A stretch of 9,105 nt of DNA from an uncultured Actinomyces sp. Its GTDB lineage: Bacteria; Actinomycetota; Actinomycetes; Actinomycetales; Actinomycetaceae. Below, piece by piece: positions 1-6,077 of the stretch (the stretch's first letter is position 1; each line of letters begins with the position of its first letter). The position numbers and the translations under genes were made by a program. A model generated the notes under the pieces. That model did not search any database, was not told the DNA's origin, and saw only the letters and a list, made by a program, of their open reading frames with translations. The DNA lies in the NCBI GenBank assembly GCA_915063485.1, contig CAJZDJ010000080.1, positions 1 through 9,105 of the forward strand, read 5' to 3'.

Positions 1-98
1 GGAAGCCGCATAACGGCTACCATTAAACGCGTCCAAGTATCGGGGCGCAGTTCAGAACCGAGTGCGGGGCAAAACAAACAGGGGCTGGCCGTGGTGGG

Positions 99-674
99 TT
101 AGGTGCGGGACTGCAGCAGGCGTTCCATCACCTCATCACCCGGCGCCGTACCGGAGTAGTCCGTGGTGCAGGTGGCGCGGACGATATCGAAAATCTCATA
201 CCAATACACATTCGCCGCCTTGCCAAACGACTGGCTCATGGCGACGAACGGGGAGGCGATCGCGGCACCCGTGGTGGGGTGCTTGCCCAGCAGGCCGAAC
301 TTGCTGATTGCTTCCTCGCACTGGATGTAGCGGGCAAACGCCTGCGTGTAAGCCTCAATCAGGCGCGGAGACACAAACGAGGCGACCCCGCGCGCGTCCA
401 GCCACGCCCAGGTCTCCCGGTAGAGCTCCCCAGCCAACAGCGGCTGCCCGTCACGCTGGGTCGCGGACAGGTAGGCCGACGGCTCCGGCATGGTCTCACC
501 CTCAAGCAACGCACCATCGCCCACGTCACCGCCCTCCAAACGGAAGGGGTCGAGGTCTGCGGGTTCAAGCAGGCGGGAGGCGGGCTTTCCGGCCTCGAGC
601 TTGTCCTTGAGTTGGTCAGGTTTCGCGCCTGCGCGCACGCGCCTGCCGCCCCGGTTGGTTCCGTCTTTAGCCAC
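99..674 (-). CDS. Phage terminase small subunit, P27-like family
   Basis: About 191 residues. In tailed phages and prophages the small subunit recognises the packaging site and hands concatemeric DNA to the large ATPase/nuclease subunit. The N-terminus AKDGTNRGGRRVRAG, the central WLDARGV...SPRLIEAYTQAFARYIQCEEAI helical region, the GLLGKHPTTGAAIASPF block and the C-terminal GDEVMERLLQSR tail match my recollection of P27-type small terminases in actinobacterial prophages. The start chosen is the GTG at 674 because AGGAGG lies 8 bases upstream (683-688). An in-frame ATG at 731 would add 19 residues without a comparable ribosome site. The gene is very GC-rich (about 75% in one hand-counted line). 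The large subunit gene would normally follow downstream, at positions 98 and lower, but only 98 bases are visible. No other phage structural gene lies next to it. Family call fairly sure; function in this cell doubtful if the element is a remnant. Confidence 0.82.
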   Translation of the reverse strand: MAKDGTNRGGRRVRAGAKPDQLKDKLEAGKPASRLLEPADLDPFRLEGGDVGDGALLEGETMPEPSAYLSATQRDGQPLLAGELYRETWAWLDARGVASFVSPRLIEAYTQAFARYIQCEEAISKFGLLGKHPTTGAAIASPFVAMSQSFGKAANVYWYEIFDIVRATCTTDYSGTAPGDEVMERLLQSRT

Positions 675-682
675 GCGCCTCG

Positions 683-691
683 CCTCCTTCC
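683..691 (-). promoter_or_regulatory. Ribosome binding site deciding the terminase start
   Basis: Read on the minus strand this is GGAAGGAGG, a near-perfect Shine-Dalgarno sequence 8 bases before the GTG at 674. It favours that GTG over the ATG at 731 in the same frame. Confidence 0.75.
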
Positions 692-902
692 CAGGGCGTT
701 GTGCCCCGGCGTGAAGGGCGAAAGGGGTCAATACCGCGTTTGAATCGGTGTTTTTGCGCGCGGTTGGCCCCGCCCGCTGAGGAACCCAAAACCGGTAGAG
801 ATCCGACCGTCCCTACCCATAGCTTGGATGTGGGAAATCTGCTACCGTAAGCAATAAACTTTCGTAATGAAAGACAAGGGAGCCAGGTGAAGGAAGAAAA
901 AC

Positions 903-1343
903 GTGATTTTATTAATTAAAAGCAGCATCATTGGCATCAAAGCAACCCTCGGAAGGGTGCCTATCGCTTTAAGGCCCAGCCTGGTTTATATAATTCTTAT
1001 GCTGGTGTCAGTGATTCCGATGCGGCTGCTACATTTCCCTGTTGAATCGATAGGAAGCATGATTCAGTTCGGGCTTCCTATACTTATGTATTTCATCCTA
1101 GCCCCGGTACTGGCAGCAATGAGCATCAGACAAGAAGAGTTATCAAGGGGGAACCTTCCTGCCTTGATTGTAGCTGGCGTGATGCTGTTTTTATGTATTC
1201 CAATCAGCCGATTAGCGTACTTCGCCTTTTGGGAGAACCAGTATTTCACTTTTGAGGCCATTCTTGTAACTGTAATTCCTTTTGTTGTGACTGTTGTGGC
1301 GACCTTAATAAAGATTAAAGTCGCCACAACAAAGGTGCAGTAG
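903..1343 (+). CDS. Small four-helix membrane protein, family not recognised
   Basis: About 146 residues; I do not recognise the family. Four hydrophobic stretches are visible: roughly residues 26-43 (PSLVYIILMLVSVIP), 52-74 (FGLPILMYFILAPVLAAM), 85-108 (LPALIVAGVMLFLCIPISRL) and 118-140 (FEAILVTVIPFVVTVVATLI). They are separated by short charged loops, and the C-terminus is basic. It should be an integral cytoplasmic-membrane protein. The GTG start has AGGAAG 6 bases upstream (891-896). A better ribosome site (AAGGGAG, 876-882) serves another GTG at 887 in a different frame, so the true N-terminus is uncertain. GC is about 40% in hand-counted lines, far below the neighbours, which suggests horizontal origin. 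It converges on the lysin fragment with no gap between the stop codons. A holin or bacteriocin-immunity role would suit the context but nothing in the sequence proves it. Confidence 0.6.
   Translation: MILLIKSSIIGIKATLGRVPIALRPSLVYIILMLVSVIPMRLLHFPVESIGSMIQFGLPILMYFILAPVLAAMSIRQEELSRGNLPALIVAGVMLFLCIPISRLAYFAFWENQYFTFEAILVTVIPFVVTVVATLIKIKVATTKVQ
1293..1330. terminator. 17-bp stem-loop at the convergent gene junction
   Basis: GTTGTGGCGACCTTAAT (1293-1309) pairs with 1314-1330 over 17 positions with one C/A mismatch (1304 with 1319) and an AAAG loop. It lies inside the last codons of the plus-strand membrane protein and 13 bases beyond the stop of the minus-strand lysin fragment. Neither side has a clear U-run, so it is not a textbook intrinsic terminator. 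It may still end or stabilise both convergent transcripts. Confidence 0.5.
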
Positions 1344-2657
1344 TTAGCGGCTAAAGATGAAGCTAGCTAGCGCTTTGCAGCAGGCGGTTGTCACGTCTGA
1401 ATCCGGAGTTCCAGATGCAAGCCGATCACGAAATATTGCGTCACTCAGTGTCGTATTATCCTCGAACTCGGTAGCTGCGTTCCCTTCTTGTTTGGCACCT
1501 ACACTCCATGCGATTTCCTTGAAGCGGTTAGCCAGGCGCGCCTTATCGGTGTAGTAACTGCCCAGGAAGTTAGACAGGATGTGAGTATGTTCATTCTGCT
1601 TGGGTAGTTCACGAGCAAAAACAATCGCATCGCCGTCTGAGCACATGTCTGCATAGTTGCAGGTGTTACGGATATGATCACCATCTTTGTAAAGCGTGTA
1701 CCCGCTGAGCCCAGGATCACTAAGGTAGTCGTCTTTTTGGCCGACAAGACCGCGTGCTGCTCTGTCTAGATTAACCTGGCGATCTTTGTTCCAGTTCTTG
1801 AGTTTCTGTAGTTCACCCATTGCTGTGGCAAGATCGCCTGCCCATCCAGTCCAACGGTCTGGAACCACGTTGGTGTTGAGGTATCCGAGCGTGGTGACTG
1901 CCATGTGAGGCATGTCTACTTCGCCCCCAGCAACGTCGATCAGGTGCTGTTTACGATCACCGCACCAGCGTTGCCAAGCTGCAATGATCTTCTTAGCAAT
2001 CGGATCATTTTCCAACACGCTGGCATCAGCGCCTCGCCAGGGTTCAGCTGCCACTGTCCATTGGAATGTGGAAACGGAACCGCCTTCTGCAAGGTATTCC
2101 TTCGACAGGTAGTTCAAGATAGCGCGCCATGTAGAAACCTCGACGGTAACGACATCTCCATGGGAGGTTGAAATATAGTCGCGTCCGACTTTATTGTCCT
2201 TGCGAAGTTCGTCGAAGCGTTTTTCTAGATGCCAGATCAGGTCAATCGGCGAGAGCTTCTCATAGTCGGTTGCAGTGTTGGGGTTAGGATCTTCTACGGT
2301 CTGTGGGGACACGTAGGACACCGCTGGCCAGGCGTTGGAATAGGCGACTTTGTCCAGATCCCACTTGCCTCGATATCCGGAAATCTCGGTGAACTGGTCG
2401 TAAGTCCAATCCTTCGGGATTGAGAAGCCGAGGTTTCCTGAAAAACCTGTGGACATGTCAGAAACGAAAGCAGTGCCGGCGTAGCCCGCCTCGATGACCC
2501 GGGTACAGATGTTGCGGGACGCGTAGATGCCTACTCGGTACCCACTGCCGAGGCTGTCACGGACTGCTCGGAAATAGGGCATGATGTGCGTTGTGACCTG
2601 GTCGTCAGTCGCGTCAAAGTCCACAGCGAAAACGCCACTCCGAACATTTCCCGGCAA
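1344..2657 (-). pseudogene. 5'-truncated YkuG/BacA-like cell-wall lysin (GH25-like / DUF1906)
   Basis: The reading frame gives 437 residues counted from a nominal TTG at 2657. It starts in the middle of a glycoside-hydrolase-like domain of the GH25 BacA-like / Rv2525c (DUF1906) type: FAVDFDAT (about 10-17), YRVGIYASRNICTRV (40-54) and FVSDMSTGFSGNLGF (64-78). As I recall the Bacillus YkuG/YbfG and enterococcal BacA relatives, the first half of this fold and the peptidoglycan-binding repeats precede this point. Here they are missing and replaced by tRNA-Thr sequence within about 40 bases. The rest looks intact: a linker and a helical C-terminal part with PHMAVTTLGYLN (250-261), GWAGDLATAM (271-280) and ADMCSDGDAI (336-345). 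There is no ribosome site before 2657, and the frame runs open back into the tRNA. Intact homologues would attack cell-wall glycan. This copy probably lacks catalytic residues and a promoter. GC is about 50%, between its neighbours. Confidence 0.75.
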
Positions 2658-2720
2658 ACCCGGAAATCTTTGTATCCAGAGTGACGTTCTATTGGAGCCG
2701 CCTGCGGGAATCGAACCCGC
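2658..2720 (-). other. Probable integration junction at the tRNA-Thr 3' end
   Basis: The 3' half of the tRNA gene (T-arm, acceptor and CCA, ending at 2693) runs directly into about 35 bases of unassigned sequence and then into the middle of the lysin gene. Integrases of phages and islands commonly use tRNA 3' ends, so an att site here explains the broken gene. No second copy of the tRNA 3' end was found between 1 and 2657, so the other junction must lie outside the window or be lost. This is inference from position only. Confidence 0.4.
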
Positions 2721-2768
2721 GACCTATTCATTACGAGTGAATCGCTCTGCCGACTGAGCTAAGGCGGC
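2693..2768 (-). tRNA. tRNA-Thr (anticodon CGU, reads ACG)
   Basis: A complete 76-base cloverleaf on the minus strand. Acceptor GCCGCCT pairs with AGGCGGC. The D-arm is GCTCAGTCGGCAGAGC, the anticodon stem is ATTCA/TGAAT with loop CTCGTAA, and the T-arm is GCGGG-TTCGAAT-CCCGC. Discriminator T is followed by an encoded CCA. The anticodon CGT occupies 2733-2735. This is a bacterial tRNA-Thr and probably functional despite the element at its 3' side, because the whole gene is preserved. Confidence 0.97.
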
Positions 2769-2795
2769 ATCTCACAGCTTCGGCTAATGGCGCCG

Positions 2796-2825
2796 TGAGT
2801 AGCTTGAGCTAGCGTACCGACACAA
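2796..2825 (-). promoter_or_regulatory. Candidate promoter of tRNA-Thr
   Basis: On the minus strand, TTGTGT (2825-2820) is followed after 18 bases by TACTCA (2801-2796), about 28 bases before the tRNA 5' end. Both boxes match the consensus only partly, so this rests mainly on position. Confidence 0.3.
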
Positions 2826-2952
2826 GTGCCCTATGCGCAACTACGCCACAAGCACCTGTACAAATGTAATGAATTGTATAGAGTACCTTCCCTACTGCCA
2901 CCGCTGGTAGCCACTAAAATTTAACCAGGTATTGACAATGCCTTTTGCGTCC

Positions 2953-2990
2953 AGCGTAGAGCCATGCACCCTAGCTAGCGTAGAGCCATG
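2953..2990. repeat. Two direct copies of AGCGTAGAGCCATG, 24 bp apart
   Basis: AGCGTAGAGCCATG occurs at 2953-2966 and again at 2977-2990, each followed by C or T and then AC. The period is 24 bases, so the minus-strand frame that crosses it reads an 8-residue repeat (VHGSTLAR then VHGSTLDA). It lies in the roughly 300-base gap between tRNA-Thr and ansP. That gap otherwise holds a lone TTGACA (2932-2937) and a short TGGTGAGG duplication (about 3011-3030). Function is unknown: it could be an operator pair in front of ansP or a copy of a dispersed repeat. Confidence 0.55.
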
Positions 2991-3068
2991 TACTTTACGG
3001 GCGCGGTTGTTGGTGAGGTTGCTGGTGAGGCTGTAGATGCAATCCGTCCCGATAAGAGATGAGTACTT

Positions 3069-4691
3069 ATGGCTGAGTCCCAATCAAATTATGTTGAGCC
3101 AAGTCCTAAGCCAAACGCTGCGTTAGCAGATAAGGGCGACGGCGGCTACGACAAGGCCCTACATAACCGCCACATGCAGATGATCGCTATCGGCGGTTCT
3201 ATCGGTACCGGCCTGTTCCTGGGGGCCGGTGGCCGCCTGGCGCAAGGTGGACCGGGCCTAGCAATCGCCTACGCGGTGTGTGGTTTCTTCGCTTTCATCA
3301 TGGTGCGTGCCCTGGGTGAGCTGGCTATTTACCGCCCCTCCTCGGGTGCGTTCGTGTCTTACGCCCGTGAGTTCATGGGGGAGAAGGGTGCCTACGCTAC
3401 CGGTTGGCTGTTCTTCCTGGACTGGGCGGTGACGGCGATGGCGGACATCACCGCCGTGGCCCTGTATATGCACTATTGGCCCACTTTTAGGGGTATCCCG
3501 CAGTGGCTGCTAGCCCTGGTGGCTCTGGCTATCGTGTTTGCTTTGAATATCATGTCCGTCAAGTTTTTTGGCGAGATGGAGTTCTGGTTTGCACTAATCA
3601 AGGTGGTCACCATTTTGAGCTTCATGGCCCTAGCTATCTGGGCGATCGTCACTGAGCGGGTGATGAGCGTACCAGTGAATGTGGGCAATATGGATTCGGT
3701 GCAGCTAGCTGACCGCACCTCTCGTATCGAGCTGTACTCTCACGTGGCTAACGGGCACTTTGAGGTCACCAGTGGTTTCCACAACTGGACCAGCTTTGGT
3801 GGCTTCCTGCCCATGGGTTCGTTTGCGATCGTCACCTTGTCTATGGGTGTTATTTTTGCTTTCGGTGGCACTGAGATGATTGGTGTGGCCGCAGGTGAAG
3901 CCAAGAATGCCCGCGAGATTCTGCCTAAGGCAGTTAACTCCATGATTGGCCGTATCGCCTTCTTCTATGTGGGCGCGGTGGTTTTGATGACGCTGGTGCT
4001 GCCCTGGACTGCTTACGACAAGAACCAGAGTCCTTTCGTCACCTTCTTCACGGCCCTGGGTGTGCCTCACGCCGGCGACATTGTGCAGATCGTGGTGCTC
4101 ACGGCGGCCCTGTCCTCGCTAAATGCGGGCCTGTATGCCACTGGCCGCACCCTGCGTTCTATGGCCCTGGCCGGTGAGGCCCCCGCCGTGGCCGCCAAGC
4201 TCAACCGTCACCAGGTGCCTGCTGGTGGTATCGCTATCACTGCCGGTTTGGGCATTGTGGGCGTGATTATTAACGCTGCGGTGCCCGCCAGCGCCTTCAA
4301 CATCATTATAGATGTGGCCGCTGTGGGTATTGCCGGCACTTGGATCAGTGTGCTGATTTCGCACTGGATCTTCGTTAACCGCGCTAAGCAGGGTTTGGTG
4401 GAGCGTCCCAGCTACCGCCTGCGCTTTGCTCCCTGGTCTAACCTGATCGGCATTATTTTCTTCGCTATCGTCATTTTGGCTATGGGTATGAGCGACGACG
4501 GCCTGATCACCCTGGGTATTGCCTTGGGTTGTGTGTTGGCTATGGTGATTGGCTGGTATGCGGTGCGTGACCGTATCGACGCCGACTTGATGGACAACAT
4601 GCTGGTGGAGAACATTGAAGACCCTCTTGGTGCTTCCGCTGAGGCCGCCGTCGAGGTTGCCATCCAGCAGGCTGAAGAGGAACGCGCCTAG
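3069..4691 (+). CDS. ansP: L-asparagine permease AnsP (APC amino-acid transporter)
   Basis: 540 residues, an inner-membrane amino-acid/proton symporter of the amino-acid transporter branch of the APC superfamily. The N-terminal YDKALHNRHMQMIAIGG leads into the substrate-binding TM1 signature GSIGTGLFLGAGGRL (43-57). PSSGAFVSYAREFMGEK (90-106), GWLFFLDWAVTAMADI (112-127), FGGTEMIGVAAGEAKN (265-280) and LPWTAYDKNQSPFVTFF (311-327) followed by LTAALSSLNAGLYATGRTLR (344-363) are very close to the E. coli and mycobacterial AnsP sequences I remember. About 12 helices are expected. It is longer than E. coli AnsP (about 500), partly through an extra soluble segment near residues 196-238, before TM7, and a Glu-rich tail (505-540). 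The ATG is preceded by a weak AGAGATGAG. ansA follows in the same direction after 202 bases, so uptake and hydrolysis of asparagine are paired. A related aromatic or GABA permease is the main alternative; the asparaginase neighbour argues against it. Confidence 0.9.
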   Translation: MAESQSNYVEPSPKPNAALADKGDGGYDKALHNRHMQMIAIGGSIGTGLFLGAGGRLAQGGPGLAIAYAVCGFFAFIMVRALGELAIYRPSSGAFVSYAREFMGEKGAYATGWLFFLDWAVTAMADITAVALYMHYWPTFRGIPQWLLALVALAIVFALNIMSVKFFGEMEFWFALIKVVTILSFMALAIWAIVTERVMSVPVNVGNMDSVQLADRTSRIELYSHVANGHFEVTSGFHNWTSFGGFLPMGSFAIVTLSMGVIFAFGGTEMIGVAAGEAKNAREILPKAVNSMIGRIAFFYVGAVVLMTLVLPWTAYDKNQSPFVTFFTALGVPHAGDIVQIVVLTAALSSLNAGLYATGRTLRSMALAGEAPAVAAKLNRHQVPAGGIAITAGLGIVGVIINAAVPASAFNIIIDVAAVGIAGTWISVLISHWIFVNRAKQGLVERPSYRLRFAPWSNLIGIIFFAIVILAMGMSDDGLITLGIALGCVLAMVIGWYAVRDRIDADLMDNMLVENIEDPLGASAEAAVEVAIQQAEEERA

Positions 4692-4705
4692 TCTGCGCAC
4701 TGCCC

Positions 4706-4785
4706 CGCGCTAGCCGGGCTCCCGAGTCTCCTGTAGGGCGCTCCGTCGGTCAGGTTTTGGGGCCCGGCGCGCGCCGGCTAGAGCG
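4706..4785. repeat. Inverted repeats after ansP, including a 14-bp palindrome
   Basis: CGCGCTAGCCGG (4706-4717) pairs with CCGGCTAGAGCG (4774-4785) with one mismatch (4709 with 4782), enclosing 56 bases. Inside, CCGGCGCGCGCCGG (4764-4777) is a perfect palindrome. They begin 15 bases after the ansP stop and are the likeliest place for ansP transcription to pause or end. No U-run follows, so a factor-dependent terminator is as likely as an intrinsic one. Confidence 0.4.
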
Positions 4786-4815
4786 TGGGCCTGCTTTGGC
4801 CTGCAACCAACCCTA

Positions 4816-4853
4816 ACGTTTGTCCGCATAGCTTGGGCTGTGCGGGCAAACGT
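4816..4853. repeat. 17-bp hairpin upstream of ansA
   Basis: ACGTTTGTCCGCATAGC (4816-4832) pairs with GCTGTGCGGGCAAACGT (4837-4853) across a TTGG loop, with two G-T wobbles and otherwise perfect pairing. It ends 40 bases before the ansA start. Its core, TGTCCGCA then 10 bases then TGTGCGGG, recurs at 7813-7837. It could be a terminator between ansP and ansA, an operator, or a repetitive extragenic palindrome. Confidence 0.6.
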
Positions 4854-4883
4854 GCATTAACCTAGATAAAACAGCCTTTTTGC

Positions 4884-4889
4884 AGGGGG
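4884..4889 (+). promoter_or_regulatory. Ribosome binding site of ansA
   Basis: AGGGGG sits 4 bases before the ATG at 4894. It is a good match to the anti-Shine-Dalgarno sequence and supports this start, which also places the catalytic GGTIG motif at the usual extreme N-terminal position. Confidence 0.7.
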
Positions 4890-4893
4890 TCTC

Positions 4894-5904
4894 ATGACAA
4901 TCCAGGTAATTTATTCAGGCGGCACAATTGGCATGGTGGACTCGCCTCACGGCCTGGTTCCCGGTGCGGATCTGGCCGGTTGGCTTGAGCGAGTGCTGGC
5001 GGGAACGGCCTTGGCTGGTCAGGTGCGTCTGCATGAGTTGGCGCCCCTGATTGACTCCTCTAACGCCACCCCCGCCGACTGGCAAGCCATTGTTGATTGT
5101 GTGCGCACCCCCGCCGACGACGCCGCTGGTTTCGTAATCTTGCACGGCACGGACACTATGACTTACACCTCCTCCGCCTTGTCCTATGCGCTAGCGGACT
5201 TGCAGGTGCCGGTGGTGGTTACCGGGGCGCAGCTGCCGCTGGGCGCTTTAGGCTCCGACGCCGCCGGTAACGTCCTGGGTGCCCTTACGGCTGCCGCTAA
5301 CCCAGCCAATAAGGGTGTGAGCCTGTTCTTTGGGCAGCATTTGCTGCGTGGTAACCGGGCCACTAAAGCCTCCTCTTGGAGCTATGAGGGCTTTGCTTCG
5401 CCGTCGGCAGCGCCCCTGGCCCGTATCGGGGCGCCCTGGCATTGGGACGACGCCGCCCTAGCCGCCCATGCTTTCCGAGCCCCGCAGCCGCTAGCTACCC
5501 CAAAGCCCTATACGCGCCAGGATGTGATGGTGGCTTCACTGGTGCCCGGAATTACCGCTGAGCGTCTGGAAGCAATGCTCACCCCAGCCCCTAAAGCCGT
5601 GATTTTGCGGGCTTTCGGGGTTGGTAATGGCCCCAGCGCCGAGCCGGGCTTTACTGAGCTGATTGCGCGAGTAGTTAAAAGCGGCACAGTGGTTGTGGTG
5701 TCATCCCAATGCCACCAGGCCACGGTGCTGCTGGGAGCCTACGAAACCGGCGACGTGCTAGCCCAGGCGGGCGCCGTCGGCACTGGTGACATGACCCTAG
5801 AGGCCGCCTACGCCAAACTCGTTTACGGACTCAGCCAGGGCCTAACCGGAGCGCGCCTGGCCGAGTTCTTCACCCGCAACCTAGCCGGAGAACTCGACGC
5901 CTAA
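4894..5904 (+). CDS. ansA: Cytoplasmic L-asparaginase, type I (AnsA-like)
   Basis: 336 residues; hydrolyses L-asparagine to L-aspartate and ammonia. The two family signatures are present. YSGGTIGM carries the nucleophilic Thr11, and VILHGTDTMTYTSSALS carries Thr86 and Asp87. DSSN (54-57) holds the substrate-binding Ser, and RGNRATKA gives Lys158 of the second catalytic triad. GAQLPLG (111-117), LRAFGVGN, SSQCHQATVLLGAYETG and GDMTLEAAYAKLVYGLSQ follow the order seen in E. coli AnsA (about 338 residues). No signal peptide is present, so it acts in the cytoplasm on asparagine delivered by the AnsP-like transporter encoded just upstream. GC is high (about 70-77% in a hand-counted line). With AnsP it would feed aspartate and ammonium to central nitrogen metabolism. 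Related amidases acting on glutamine are possible, but all key residues fit asparaginase. Confidence 0.93.
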   Translation: MTIQVIYSGGTIGMVDSPHGLVPGADLAGWLERVLAGTALAGQVRLHELAPLIDSSNATPADWQAIVDCVRTPADDAAGFVILHGTDTMTYTSSALSYALADLQVPVVVTGAQLPLGALGSDAAGNVLGALTAAANPANKGVSLFFGQHLLRGNRATKASSWSYEGFASPSAAPLARIGAPWHWDDAALAAHAFRAPQPLATPKPYTRQDVMVASLVPGITAERLEAMLTPAPKAVILRAFGVGNGPSAEPGFTELIARVVKSGTVVVVSSQCHQATVLLGAYETGDVLAQAGAVGTGDMTLEAAYAKLVYGLSQGLTGARLAEFFTRNLAGELDA

Positions 5905-6016
5905 GCCGCCCCGCGCCCGCGCATCTGGGTGCTCGCACCGCCAAGCCGAGCCCGGCCCGCGCCCGGCGCAACCAAAAATCTGGCCAAGATCACGTTGGCC
6001 CAAGGTATAAGCACTT

Positions 6017-6058
6017 ATATAAAACGGGTGGCTCCCCGCGTTTGGGAAGCCACCCGTT
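6017..6058 (-). terminator. Rho-independent terminator of the lipoprotein peptidase gene
   Basis: AACGGGTGGCT (6023-6033) pairs perfectly with AGCCACCCGTT (6048-6058), and inner CCC/GGG pairing shortens the loop. Read on the minus strand the stem ends in TTTTATAT, a suitable U-rich tract, 20 bases after the peptidase stop. On the plus strand the tail is GTTGCTGTT, weaker, but it might still help to end ansA transcription. Confidence 0.8.
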
Positions 6059-6077
6059 GCTGTTAGCCACCGGCGTT

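Noticed and set aside
1..98. Open minus-strand frame after the terminase stop, as the start of a large terminase
   Set aside because: Only about 32 codons are visible, with no ribosome site and no family motif. An open frame of this length is common in GC-rich DNA.
279..743. Plus-strand open frame of 154 codons opposite the terminase
   Set aside because: Arg/Pro-rich shadow of a GC-rich gene; the minus-strand protein has clear family similarity and a strong ribosome site.
2531..2731. Minus-strand frame of 66 codons running from the tRNA into the lysin region
   Set aside because: Its first residues are encoded by the tRNA T-arm and acceptor, and the rest is out of frame with the recognised lysin.
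2932..2962. TTGACA as the -35 of an ansP promoter
   Set aside because: The -35 is perfect, but no convincing -10 lies at 16-19 bases (best candidates GTAGAG or TAGAGC), so it is not listed as a promoter.
2892..3083. 63-codon minus-strand frame with an 8-residue repeat
   Set aside because: No ribosome site and it overlaps the ansP start. The repeat follows from the 24-bp DNA repeat, which is reported instead.
4119..4700. 193-codon minus-strand frame opposite ansP
   Set aside because: His/Gln/Thr-rich shadow antisense to conserved transmembrane segments of a recognised transporter.
5982..6000. GGCCAA...TTGGCC hairpin as a terminator of ansA
   Set aside because: Only 6 bp with no U-run; the hairpin at 6023-6058 is much stronger.
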